Notes: a model not told the origin generated them from the letters alone. A stretch of 64,000 nt of DNA from Planococcus citri (GCF_950023065.1 NC_088678.1:6314580-6378579), one strand, 5' to 3'. Positions 33,432 through 45,269 are shown, counted from the first letter of the stretch. Made by a program: numbers and translations.

Positions 33432-34009
33432 GTAAGTGAGTGATTAAATTCATATAATTTTTTAATAGGCTAATTAATTCCGAAGGTGTGCTATGATTGG
33501 ACAATCCGTTATCAAGTAGAATCAGCATTTCACGATTGTTTTATATTTTCATCTTTTAGGAGGTGTACTTTTTTAATAGGTATGTATAAATATGCCAAAA
33601 TAAAGGACATTAAAAGATAAATAATAGGCTAACACAAACAATAGTTTTCTTTGATTTCCATTTATTCTTTAGACCTTAGATCTTTTCAAAATAATACTTA
33701 AGTGTTCAACTTCATTGAGATATTGCATATCATCTGCCTTGATTTTTCAGAGTTTGAGATGCGTTCTCATCATTAAAAATAATTTCACAATTATTCGTTT
33801 GAATTATATTTCGTAAAGTTTTACTCATCCACGAAATGATTAGAAAAACAAGGTCACCACTTTGAAAAACTTCACAAAATCGGTTTGAAGGATCATAATT
33901 AACCTATTTGCTTGTTGAAATTCGCACCCAAAAAATGGCAAAAAAAATAAATAAATAAATAAATAAATTTCAAGAATATCGAAAAATTTTCATAAAAACT
34001 GGGAAAAAG

Positions 34010-34520
34010 TCAAAAAATTTGAGGAAAAAAATGAAATTTGATTTTTAAAAAAAGCTTTTTTAGGCAATTTTGTAAAAAACGGAAGACTTGTTTGGCTAAC
34101 TTTGAAACAGAAACAGGATTTTTTAAGCAGGCGAGGTAAAAATCATCGATTTTCGAACGTTTTGGCAAAAAAAATCTCGAATTTCTCCGCAATTATGAAA
34201 AAAAATTACGACTTTTTGACTATTTCATCTAAAAACCACTTCCTGAGAAGGTTGACGAAAAAACATTACAACTTTTCGTCAAATTGCCAAAAATTGACAC
34301 TCTAACAATTTTTACGAAAATTGCAAAACCAGGATTTTTTGGACAATCTTGAAAAGATTAGGACTAATTGACAATTTTTGCAAAAATTGGCGCTGTTTGA
34401 CAATTTTACCAAAAATGGACGTTTTTTGATTAGAAAAACTGACACCTTTTGATAGTTATGCTAAAAATCGACATTTGTCTTCTCGACGATTACCAAAAAT
34501 AGGCGATTTTTTGACATTTT
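34010..34520 (+). repeat. degenerate TTTTTGAC/CAAAAATTG-word repeat in the 5' intron of gene 3
   Basis: Words such as TTTGGCAAAAAAAATC, CTTTTTGACTATTTC, TTTGACAATTTTTGC and ACCAAAAATAGGCG at about 35-50 bp spacing. Homologous in style and place to 17370-18260 before gene 2. Confidence 0.5.
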
Positions 34521-34833
34521 CAAACCTCTTAAACTCACACATCTCAATTTGAATGAAACCAATCTATGTAAATTGAAAGATTATGCCTCAATACCCCTGT
34601 AATCAAAAATTCAGGTGCTCAAGTTCGTTTGTTGAATTTTTTATGAACTTTTATAAATCGAAAAAAATTTCTTAAATACCTAATAAAAAAAAAACAGTTT
34701 CAAAGTTGATTTTTAATGAATTATAATTTGTTTAGTTTTACGTATCGAAAATTGTACATCCAGTATCAATCATTTTATTGTTTTATAGCATTTGAAAAAA
34801 AATATCAATATACCAGCCCAGTTCACCGCGAAG

Positions 34834-36039
34834 ATGAGCCTGTCAACTTCCTCTACATCAGATTCAACATCAATATCCTCAATTCCAGATGATCAAAGTA
34901 TTGTTGATGCGAACTGGGAGAAAATCTCTTATTTGTGGACCATAAAACATTTCCAACAATTCCATTGTGAAGTCAACGAAAATTACCTAAGCTCAAGAGT
35001 GTTTCGTAGTACCAAACATCCTGAGTATAAGTGGTGTTTGCGATTTTATTTCAAGCAGCCAGAGTCTAAATTTGATGATTATTTCGGGATATGTTTATAT
35101 CGTTGTAAGCCTATCACCAAGCCCTTTAATAATGTACTTGTTGAAGTGAAATTTCGTATATTGAATGATGAACACAATGAAGCACATATTGAAAAATTCT
35201 CTATAAAATTAACGTCTGCAGAGAAGTCAAATTGGCTATATCCAGAATTTATATCAAGGACAACATTATTAGATCCAAGTAACAGGAACGAATTTCTACC
35301 TGATGATACGTTGAGAATTTTGTGTGAAATCAAATTTGCCCCAATAAACAGTGCTGCCAGTGACGGAACAAAATCGGCAACTTCTAACAGTAGTCTTTCG
35401 CCTCTTTTGGAAAATTTAGGAAATTTTTTGCACGATAATGATCATGAATTCGTGGATGTTACATTTTCAGTGGATTACGAGATTTACAGTGCTCATAAAA
35501 GTATTTTAGCAGCTCGAAGTCCCGTTTTTGCCGCCATGTTCAAACAAAACATGCGAGGAAACAAACACAGCCAGGTAAATATCTCTGATATGAGTTTTGA
35601 AACATTTGCATACTTTTTAATGTACTTGTATATGGACAAGACATCGGTAAATCCAGAAATGGCGCGTAATTTACTCATGGCAGCTGATAAATATGACGTT
35701 GCTGGTTTGAAAGCAGCTTGCGAAGAAATATTATGGAGGGATTTGGCACAGAATTCATCGGCAGAGAATGTGATCTCTGTTTTAACACTGGCTGATAAAT
35801 TTCGGGCAAAACAATTAAAAAAACAAGTTGTATCTTATATCAAGAAGCACCCTTCAATCATGACGACTCAAAGATGGAAAAGTGAAATTTTGACTCATCC
35901 TCACTTGTTTGATCTTGTGAATGGAGTAGATAAAGCATCTGCGGGTGTTCGGGTTAGAGTGCCATATACAGGTCGTTTTTGGATTATACGAGTACCACAG
36001 TGGCTTGAGAGGGTTAGGAAAACTTTGAAATCAATTTGA
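34834..36039 (+). CDS. MATH-BTB protein, gene 3
   Basis: A 401-residue single-exon frame. I chose the ATG at 34834 (GCGAAG-ATGAGCCTG) because it aligns with the starts of the other four genes. MATH spans about residues 31-172 (ISYLWTIKHFQQFHC, EYKWCLRFYFKQ, DTLRILCEIKFAPINSA). BTB spans about 200-305 (FVDVTFSVDYEIYSAHKSIL, RSPVFAAMFKQNMRGNKHS, MAADKYDVAGLKAACEEIL). A BACK-like part follows (310-362), then a 36-residue tail shared only with genes 4 and 5 (GVRVRVPYTGR, then PQWLERVRKTLKSI). By family knowledge it is a CUL3 substrate adaptor; the substrate is unknown. AATAAA follows at 36142. It lies in the first of three duplicated segments. Confidence 0.93.
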   Translation: MSLSTSSTSDSTSISSIPDDQSIVDANWEKISYLWTIKHFQQFHCEVNENYLSSRVFRSTKHPEYKWCLRFYFKQPESKFDDYFGICLYRCKPITKPFNNVLVEVKFRILNDEHNEAHIEKFSIKLTSAEKSNWLYPEFISRTTLLDPSNRNEFLPDDTLRILCEIKFAPINSAASDGTKSATSNSSLSPLLENLGNFLHDNDHEFVDVTFSVDYEIYSAHKSILAARSPVFAAMFKQNMRGNKHSQVNISDMSFETFAYFLMYLYMDKTSVNPEMARNLLMAADKYDVAGLKAACEEILWRDLAQNSSAENVISVLTLADKFRAKQLKKQVVSYIKKHPSIMTTQRWKSEILTHPHLFDLVNGVDKASAGVRVRVPYTGRFWIIRVPQWLERVRKTLKSI

Positions 36040-36141
36040 CTATTTTTTGTAATTGGGTATCTTGCTTCATGTTTAATTTTTGTGCTACCGTCTAATGTTT
36101 TGTACAATTATGCAGTGAGTTCTGTTTGTCTAGTTCATTTC

Positions 36142-36147
36142 AATAAA
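36142..36147 (+). terminator. polyadenylation signal, gene 3
   Basis: AATAAA about 100 bp after the stop, in the context CATTTCAATAAAACATTTGA conserved after genes 4 and 5. Confidence 0.6.
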
Positions 36148-36310
36148 ACATTTGACTATGTACTTCTAATTTTTCAGTTTGTCTTTTATTTATTTTTTTT
36201 TTTTCAAACATATTTCAAATATTTTTCCATTTTTTTTTTTTTTTACAAAATTTCAAAAACAAGGTTTTGTGAGGAAAAAGAAGAGTTGAATATTTACTTG
36301 AAGAGCCACA

Positions 36311-38865
36311 GTCTGGCATATAGCAAAATGGCGGCCATCTTGATGGAGCCAAAATCGCAGGTTTTGCTTTCCAGCATAGGACTCGCACGAACTTTTTTGA
36401 ACTTGACAAAGCTAGATCAAAATAGCATGCAAGAATTCATCATCAGCCTAAATTTGAAGTGCTTAAGTGCATGTTTCGATTTTTGCTGATTTTTTGAAAA
36501 TCAAATTTAAGCCAAAAATGGGGAAAAATCAAAATTTTACTGAACTGGCCTAGAAAGCTTAAATTTGGCACAAACCCTATTTTTGACCTGCCAAATCGAT
36601 TGGAAACTGCTTCAACCCGTTTTGAGCAGTTTTGGAGCCTCCAGCAGATTTTTGAAACTCGAAATTAATACAAAATTTCATGTCAGGGAGCCCACCTAAG
36701 GATCTATTGCACACCCCCCCCCCCCCCGGTCGATCCTCCGGGACAACTTTTTTCTTATTAAAGGTTGAGTCCTAAGGAACATCTTCTAGCCCTTGTCCTA
36801 AAAAAAAAGTGGCCCCACTTACAAAATGGCGACCGTTTTGATGGACAGGCCAGGCGAAAGAAATCGCAGATTTTGCGTTCCAACATAGGACTTGTACATA
36901 CATACGAAATTTTTCAAACCGTACAAAGGTAGATCGAAAGGTTAGGCAACAATTTATCAAGTGTCAAAATTTCAAGTGCTAAAGTACCTTTTTCGATTTT
37001 CGGTGAATTTTTGAAAATCAAATTTTGACCAAAAATGAGGGGAAAAAATCAAAATTTTACCAAATTGACCAAGAAAGCTGAAATTTGAGATATACTCTAT
37101 TTTCGACATGCCAAATCGATTGGAAACTGTTTCAACCCGTTTTGAGCAGTTCTGGAGCCTCTAGCAGATTTTTGAAACTCGAAATTGATAAAAATTTCAT
37201 TAATTGGAGTTAGAAAGCCGAAATTCGTTCTGCAAACTATTTTCAATACGCTATGACGTCAATCTCAGGTGGATTTCAAGTCATTTTGGAGCCTCCGGCG
37301 ACTCTTAGGAAATTTTTGCAGCTTCCAGTACATTTTTGAAAACCGAAATATCCCCAAATTCCCCAATATTTCATCAAACTGAAATGGAAAGCCAAAATTT
37401 ACTCTGCACTCCAATTTTAACACCTTCTGAAGACGACTTCGGGTGAGTTCAAGTCATTTTGGAGCCTCCAGCGACTATTTTGAAATTACTAGAGTCTCTA
37501 CCAGATTTTTGCAACTTCAAATTCTCGCAACATTTTATCGAAATGGATCAGTTAGCAAGCTGAAATTTTCTTCGAAAACTAATTTCAATACGATATGAAG
37601 TCGACTGCATGGTGGTTTCAAATAATTTTGAAGCTTCCAGCTACTTTTTGGAAATTTCAATTTTCCAAAAAACGCCATACAACCTTTCAAAAATTCGCTG
37701 GAGGCTCCAAAACGACCTGCAGTCGACTTCGTAGCGTATTGAAATTTGTTTGCAGAATGAATTTCGGTTATCCATCTCCATTTGATGAAATTTTGGGGAA
37801 ATTTCAATTTTCAAAAATCTACTGGAGACTCCAGAACTGCTCAAAACAGTTTGAAACAGTTTCCAATCGATCTGGCAGGTCGAAAATAGGGTATATCCCA
37901 AATTTCAGCTGTCTTAGCCAATTTGGTAAAATTTTGATTTTTTCCCTCATTTTTGATCAAAATTTGATTTTCAAAAATTCACCAAAAATCGAAAAAGACA
38001 CTTTAGTACTTGAAATTTTGACACTTGATAAATTGTTGCCTGATCTTTCGATCTACCTTTGTACGGTTTAAAAAATTTCGTACAAGTTGCAGTCGACTTG
38101 ATGGCGTGTTGAAGTATGGAAATTTCAAACATTGAAAACCCTACTGGAGGCTCCAGTAATTTACAAAACGTCGCTGCAGGCTTGAAAATGACTTGAACCC
38201 TTAGATTTGCAGCTACGTTTGGTTAAATTTTATGGAAATTTCGAACATTGAAAAATCTGCTGGAGGCTCCAGCAATTTCAAAAGATTGCTGGAGGCTCCA
38301 AAATGACGTGAACTCACCAGCAGTCAACTTGATAGAGCGTTGAAATTGGAATGTGGAGTAAATTTTTGATATCAAGCTCTGTTTATGGTGAAATTTGATG
38401 GAAATTTCGAACATTTAAAAATCTACTGGAGGCTACAGAAATTTCAAAAAGTCGCTGGAGGCTTCAAAATGACTTGAACTTACCTGCAGTCTACTAAATA
38501 GCGTGTTTAAATTGGAAAGTGGAGTGAATTTTGGATTTCCAGCTCTGTTTGGTAAAATTTTATGGAAACTTCGAGCATTGAAAAATCTGCTGGAGGCTCC
38601 AAAATGACTTAAACTCACAAGCAGTCGATTTAATAGCGCGTTTAAGTTGAAATGCAGCGTAAATTATTGCGCATTTCCAACTTTATTTGATAAAATTTTG
38701 TCGAAACCGGTTTCAAAAATCTACTGGAGGCTCTAGAACTGCTGAAAACAGTTTGAAACCGCGTTTTCAATCGGTTTGCCATTTCAAAAATATTTTATAT
38801 CTCAAATTTCAGCTTTCTAGGTCAATTTGATATTATTCTGATTTTTTTTTTCATTTTTGGCCTGT
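36311..38865. repeat. degenerate copies of the palindromic element family
   Basis: Starts with AGTCTGGCATATAG, a decayed family terminus at the same place downstream of the gene as at 45431 and 51748. A second terminus-like piece stands near 36691 (TTGCACCCCCCCCCC, CGATCCTCCGGGACAAC). The remainder holds GCTGGAGGCTCC units, CAGTCGACTTCGTAGCGTAT words and reversed arm sequence. No clean target duplication. Confidence 0.7.
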
Positions 38866-39167
38866 CTGGAGCAACATGAGATTCGTGAAAAAACTAAAAG
38901 CTCGTGGAGATCTCAAAAACAGTTCAAAAGTAGGTATTTTAGCAACTACCCTAGACTCCAAACCAAATCAAATAAATCACATCAAACAAACCCAGTCTCG
39001 CTGCATAGTCCGTAACAGAACCAAAACCCACTCGCTGTATCAAAAACTCCGCTAGAACAACCCTACTTACGACCTACCCCTACGAATTCATAATAATATT
39101 TAGTTCTAGCCTCTGCCACTAGAGAACCAAGCAATCATGATTTGTTTTGAACTAGATTAGTTCACTA

Positions 39168-39371
39168 TCAGTACAGCCATCAATTTTATTCTGATTTCTT
39201 TCGATTCTACGAGTAGACCAAGAGTAGACGAGTACAAATTTGAAACGCAAATAAAACGATAATTTCTGGACTGATTAATGATACGACGAATTGATAAAAA
39301 TAATTTTGTAAACTTGTGATAATATCTAGCCTATTTGATAGCTGGTGCGTTATGTCTCTTGAAGCGAATCG
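39168..39371 (+). other. candidate non-coding first exon of gene 4
   Basis: Same initiator-like CACTATCAGTACA and donor GAAGCGAATCG / GTAAGTG as before gene 3. The intron would end at 41339 (GTTTTACAG). Confidence 0.5.
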
Positions 39372-39925
39372 GTAAGTGATTAAATTCATAATTATTTTTA
39401 TTAATCAATTCCAAAGGTACCTATGCTATGATTGGATAATACGTACATTATCAAATGGAATCAGAATTTCACGATGGTGTTATAGTTATTTTCTTTCATA
39501 AGCATTATAAATGCCAAAATAAAGAACATCGCCTAAAAGATGAAGAATTACACAAAAAATAGTTCTCTGTGATGAGCACTTATTTTGATTTTAGATCTTT
39601 TCCAAAGTATACTTAGTTTGAGGCGCGTTCTCCTCATTAAAAATAATTTCAATATTATTCGTTCGAATTAATATTAATATTTCGTAAAGTTTTACTCATC
39701 CACATATTGATAAGAGAAACAGGGTTACCACTTTGGAAAACTTCAAAAATTCAACTTAAGGGATGATAATTGAAACATTCAAAAAAGGTCAAAAAATACT
39801 CGTAGGCAAAGCTTCATTTGTGCCCCCTACGAAATTTCAAAAAAGTATAAAAAATTTCCATAATAACTTTGAAAAATCAATGAATTTGGAGTACTTAAAA
39901 TGAAATTTGACAAAAAAAGCGTTCA

Positions 39926-40870
39926 GGGTCATTCCATGTCAACTCAACCAACGTTTTTGAGTCATGTCTTTCGATTTCGCTCAAATTTTTTTTACAATAT
40001 ATACCCACCCAGTAAGTAAGAACCCCGCAATTAGTTTGGTCCCAGCCCTCTCAGGAGCGGGTGGTGGGGGCTTCCATTATTTTCACATTGTCTCGAGGTA
40101 CTCAACTTCAGCAGCCCATTCCTCCAAAACTATGATATTTTGATCAAAACTGATTTCACAGTTCGAAAGGACATTGCATTTAGAACGTTTTAAGCATTTT
40201 GAAATTTTCAAAAGTTGAAAGTTGAACTTTCAAATTGAATGTTCAAATTTCAAAATGACTCTGTAAATGGGAGCTACCATTTAAAATTTTGAAAACATTT
40301 CCATAGATGAACCTTTTGATGCTTTTTCGAAATATTCAAGTTTCGAGATGGGATCTCTCAATGGAGGGGGAGCAGCTCCATCCCCAATTTTGGGCGAAAC
40401 TTTCGAAAGAAAATCTGGGGCATGTGATATATCGAATTCTATGTTTTTGGTAACGCTGAGCACGAATATGACGTCAGATTTTTGATAGGACCCCATTCAC
40501 GGCCCCCAGCACCTCCCCAAAGGGGGTAAAAGTTCAAAAAAGTGTTTTGTTCGTGTGACACATGGAGTAGTATGTTTTTGGTGACGCTGAACACGAATAT
40601 AACGTCAGATTTGTGATTGGACCCTATCCACGGCCCCCAACAATTTTTTGGGACTTTTACCCATTGGGGAAGTTCATTGGGGAAGGTTCTGGGGGCCATG
40701 GGTGAAGTCGATTCGAAAAACTAAGGCAATATTCGTGTTCAGCGATATCGAAAACACACTATTTCATGTGTCACACGAATGTAACCATTTTGGGGGGGTC
40801 ACCCCCTTCGGGGAGGTGCTGGAGGCCATGGACGGGTCCCCTTTTAGACAATTAAGTCGAAAATTACTTA
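39926..40870. mobile_element. partial copy of the GGGTCATTCCATGTCAACTC palindromic element
   Basis: Begins CAGGGTCATTCCATGTCAAC and continues as the left arm of the intact element at 59229-60702, through the GACGCTGAACACGAATATGA repeat units. The right arm is missing. It lies in the 5' intron of gene 4; an equivalent copy is in gene 5 (48818) but not gene 3. Confidence 0.7.
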
Positions 40871-42544
40871 TTTTTGGACGATTCGGGTGACGGAAGGGGT
40901 AAGGGTACAAAAATTATGAACCTAAATTTTTTGAGAATTGGCGTGCTGTGTGATGATCACATGAACATGAAGGTACCTCCAGCAAAAAGTTTTCGAAAAA
41001 TGGGTCTAAAAAACAAAAAAACATCTATTTTTGCATATTTTATTTGTATTTTAAATTTTCGATCGCGAATCAACAAGGGACCCTTTTGAACTTACACGCC
41101 TCAATTCGCATAAAACCAAGCTAAAAATTGAAAGATTATGCCCCGACATCCTTGTAATCAAAAATTCAGGTGCTCCAGTTCGTTTTTGGATTTTTGGTAA
41201 ATTTTCATAAATTATAAAAAATTTTATAAATAAAAAAAAGGTTTTTCAAAGGCGATTTTCAAACTTTTTAATGAAATGTAATTTTTTTAGTTTCACGAAT
41301 TGAAAATTTTATATCCAGTATCATTTTTTTGTTTTACAGTGTCTGAAAAAAAATATCAATATACCCGCCGCCCCGCCCATTTCACCACGAAGATGAGCCA
41401 GTCAACTTCCTCTACATCGAATTCAACACCAAAAGCCTCAATTCCAGATGATCATAGTGTTGTTGATGCAAACTGGGAGAAAATCTCCTATTTGTGGACC
41501 ATAAAACATTTCCAACAATTCCATTGTGAAGTCAACGAAAATGAGATAAACTCAACAGAGTTTAGTGCTGCCAAACATCCTGAGTATAAGTGGTATTTAA
41601 GATTTTTTTTCAAGCACAAAGATGAGTCTGAATTTGATGATTATTTCGGTGTGTATATATGTCTTTGTAAGCCTACCACCAAGCCCTTTAATGATGCATT
41701 TGCTGAAGTGAAATTTAGTATATTGAATGATGAACACAATGAAGCATTTACGAGTAGTAAAAAATTCTCTAGAAAATTCACGTCTGAGCATTCATGTTAT
41801 GGAAATGGAAAATTTGTATCAAAGACAACATTATTAGATCCGAGTAAAAGGAACAAATTTCTACCTGAAGATACTTTGAGAATTTTTTGTGAAATGAAAT
41901 TTGCCCCAATAAACAGTGCTGCCAGCGACGGAAAAAAATCGACAACTCCTAACAATAGTCTTTCGCCTCTTTTGGTGTACGATTATGATCATGATATCGT
42001 AGATGTTACATTTTCATTGAATGGTAAGAATTACCGTGCTAATAGAAGTATTTTAGCCGCTCGAAGTCCCGTCTTTGCTGCCATGTTCAAACAAGACATG
42101 CGAAAAAACAAACACAGCGAAGTAAATATCTCTGACATGAGTTGTGAAACATTCGAATGCTTTTTTACATACTTGTATACAGACATCATTGACAGCACCT
42201 TGGTAGATGCAGAAATGGCGCTTAATTTACACATCGCAGCTGATAAATACGATGTCGATGGTCTGAAAGCAGTTTGTGAAGAAATATTATGGATGAATTT
42301 GACGCAGGATTTATCGGCAGAGAATGTGATCTCTGTTTTAACACTGGCTGATAAATTTCGGGCAAACCCAGTTGACCACATGCTAGCAAAAAGCTAGCGT
42401 TTTATTCGCGTTTTGATAAGTTGCTAGCAATTTACTCGCTTTTTGTGGCCAGCAATAATTATCTCGCTAAAAGTAAGCGATTTTCTTGCAGTTTTTCGCT
42501 AGCAAATTCAATTCTAGCAATTTTCGAGCTGTTTTCCAGCGACT

Positions 42545-42900
42545 CTCAGCTAGCTTTTACTTCACTTTAACTTGCTCGCCTTATGCTAGCGTATTACTGG
42601 CGGATACTTGCTCGCAATTCTATGCTAGGACAGTTCAAGCAATATTCTCGCATATCTCAGCTAGCTTTTACTTCACTTCATACATGCTCGCCTGATGCTA
42701 GCGTATCACTGATGGATACTTGCTTGCAATTCTATGCCAAGAAAGTTCAAACAATATTCTCGCATATCTCAGCTAGCTTTTGCCTCACTCTATACCTGCT
42801 CGCTTAATGCAAGCGTATCACTGACTAATATGTACCTGCTCACAGTTTTATGATAGGAAACTTCAGGTAATATTCTTGCATCTCTGAGCTAGCATTTACT
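42545..42900 (+). repeat. three tandem ~113 bp units inside the GCTAGC element
   Basis: CAGCTAGCTTTTACTTCACT, GATGCTAGCGTATCACTG and CAATATTCTCGCATATCT recur in order, starting near 42547, 42660 and 42773. Confidence 0.7.
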
Positions 42901-43108
42901 TAGCCATCTGGCTCTAGAAAAATGTAAGCATATCTCTAGTTTCTACATCTGGTGACTTGGCGTTTTCTTTGTAGTCAAATGATAGGAACGTGCTACCAGA
43001 TCTTACGCATTTCTCACCAATAAACCTTTTTCTGCGTTATTTATTGTAGCAAAATGCGAGCAAGTATCTTTTCCATCCCTCAGCGCGCATACAAAAATCA
43101 TTAAAAAT

Positions 43109-44167
43109 ATTCCTGCATATGACAATAGGAGTAATTGCACCCCCCCCCCCCGCCGATCTTCCGGGGTAACTTTTTTCTTAAAGGGGACAACAAAATTTCA
43201 TCAAATGGACATGGAAAGCTGTAGTTTACTCTACACTCCAATTTTAACACCCTCTGAAGACGACTTCAGGTGGGTTCAAGTCATTTTAGAGCCTCCAGTA
43301 GGCTTTTGAAACTTGAAATTCCCACAACATTAATTAATCAATTGGAGTTGGCAAGCTGAAATTTACTTCGCAGGTTTCAAATGGTTTTGAAGATTCCAGC
43401 TACTTTTAGGAAATTCCAATTTTCCAAGAAACGCCATACAACCTTCGAAAATTCGCTGGAGGCTCCAAAACGACTTGAAATCCACAAGCAGTCGACTTCG
43501 TAGCGTATTAAAATTAGTTTGCAGAATGAATTTCGACTCTCCATCTCAGTTTGATGAAATTTTGTGAAAATTTAAAGTTTCAAAAATCTGCTGGAGGCTT
43601 CAGGAATTTTCAAAGAGTCGCTGGAGGCTCCAAAACGACTTGAAATTCACCTGCAGTACTTCGTAGCGTATTGAAATTAGTTTTCAGAATAAATTTGAGT
43701 TTCAAAAATCTGCTGGAGGCTCCAGAACTGCTCAAAACAAGTAGAAACCGTTTCCCATCGATTTGGCATGTCGAAAATAGGGTATATCCCAAATGTCAGG
43801 TTTCTTGGTCAATTTGGTAAAATTTTGATTTTTTCTCACATTTTGGCCAAAATTTGATTTTTGAAAATTCACCAAAAATCGAATAAGGTACTTTACCACT
43901 TGAAATTTTGACAGGTGATGAATTTTTGCATGATCTTTCGATCTACGTTTGTAAGGTTTGAAAAATTTCGTGCACCTCCTATGTTGAAACGCGAAATCTG
44001 CGATTTCGGCTGACCTTTCAATCAAAATTGCCGCCATTTTGTTAGTAAGTAAGGCCAATTTTTTTTCAGCAAGTTTGCTTTAAAATGTTCCTTAGGATGT
44101 CCCCTTTAAGGAAAAAGTTGTCCCGGAGGATCGGCAGGGGGTGCAATTACCCCCATTGCCGTGGACT
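43109..44167. mobile_element. palindromic element (same family as 26934-28956), nested, 1059 bp
   Basis: Ends ATTCCTGCATATGACAATAG and its inverted partner CCATTGCCGTGGACT. Both flanks are AAAAT (43104-43108 and 44168-44172), a perfect 5 bp duplication. The interior has C/G runs next to the ends, CGGCCATTTTG-type arms and CTGGAGGCTCCAG words. It is a shorter version of the 2023 bp copy. Confidence 0.85.
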
Positions 44168-45269
44168 AAAATGTTGTTCAAATGTTTTTGAAATTTTTCA
44201 TTTTCATGGTTTGTTTGATAGTTCATTTTCAAATTTTAAATTTTGACAATTTTTCTATTTAAAAAAAAAACTTCATTTTTTATTTAATAAAGAGATTTTT
44301 CAACCTAAGCGCTAGCATAATGCTAGCGAATTGCTAGCGTCGATCTCTCTCATGGTATAGTTTGCTACTCTTAGATAAAGTGTGTCATCAAGTTGAATAT
44401 AAGCTCAAGGTGGTATCTTGTTGAAAAGTAAGAAAAGTGACATCACTCTTCTTATACTATCCCAAGATGCTAGCGTTATGCTACCTCTGAGCTGGGACAG
44501 TCACCTAATTTTTGGAATTTCCTGGGAAACTACCACCTGTTAAAGGTAAACACCCAGAATTTTTAAAAAGTAATTAATAGTAATTACTTTACTGATCAAA
44601 GTTTTTCTACGCTAGCAAAATGCTAGCTTCTTGCTAGCATAATTTGCGCTAGCGTAAATGGTGCCGGAATATGAGACACTTTTTGCAAAAATTGCTAGCA
44701 AATCAGTCGCGATTTAGTCGCATGTACGTAGCAGAATGCAGAGCAAAGTGCCAACAAAATGCTAGCTTTTTGCTAGCTTTGTGCCAGCTACGTGCTAGCT
44801 ATTTGTACGCAATTCTGCTACTCTAATGCGACCTAATCGCAACTGATTTGCTAGCATTTTTTAAAAAAAGTGTCTCAAATTCCGGCACCATTTACGCTAG
44901 CACAAAATTTGCTAGCATTTGGTCAACTGGGAAACAATTGAAGAAACAAGTTGTATCTTATATCCAAAAGCACCCTTCAATCATGACAACTCAAAGATGG
45001 AAAAGTGAAATTTTGGCTCATCCTCACTTATTCGATGATGTGAATGGAGTACATAATGAAGTATCTGAAGGTGTTCGGGTTAGAGTGCCATATACAGGTC
45101 GTGTTTGGAGTATACGAGTACCACAGTGGCTCGAGAGGGTTAGGAAAACTTTGAAATCAATTTGATTATTTTATGTAATTGGATATCTTGCTTCATGTTT
45201 AATTTTTGTGCTACCGTCAAATGTTTTGTACAATATTATGCAGTGAGTTCTGTTTGTTTAGTTAATTTC

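Larger units (their letters stand above)
42367..44931. mobile_element. GCTAGC-rich element inserted in MATH-BTB gene 4 (2565 bp, includes a nested element)
   Basis: Inverted ends CCCAGTTGACCACATGC / GCATTTGGTCAACTGGG. The flanks are A-runs. Comparison with genes 3 and 5 (GGGCAAAACAATT) shows that removing the element and a 2 bp AA duplication restores the frame exactly. It is full of the palindrome GCTAGC at both ends, and has a palindrome at 44643-44911 centred near 44777 (GATTTGCTAGCA arms). About 1.5 kb belongs to the element itself; 43109-44167 is a separate element inserted in it. No transposase seen; the superfamily is unidentified. Confidence 0.85.
41393..45165 (+). pseudogene. MATH-BTB gene 4, split by a nested transposon
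   Basis: The 5' coding part is 41393-42366 (ATGAGCCAG start, 324 full codons plus 2 nt). The 3' coding part is 44932-45165 (KQLKKQVVSYIQKHPS to PQWLERVRKTLKSI and stop). MATH (about 31-170) and BTB (about 205-310) are intact in the first part; the frame then runs into the element and stops after NPVDHMLAKS. If translated, it would yield a protein lacking most of the C-terminal helical part and the tail. No point lesions are visible in either part, so the insertion is the inactivating event and is probably recent. The BTB has ANRSILAARSPVF where genes 1-3 have AHK. It cannot be excluded that some transcripts splice around the element. Confidence 0.85.

Noticed and set aside
34792..34833. Upstream extension of gene 3 to give an N-terminal MKKNINIPAQF
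   Set aside because: It begins with TTG and lies in the 5'UTR just after the conserved acceptor; the shared ATGAGC start fits all five genes.
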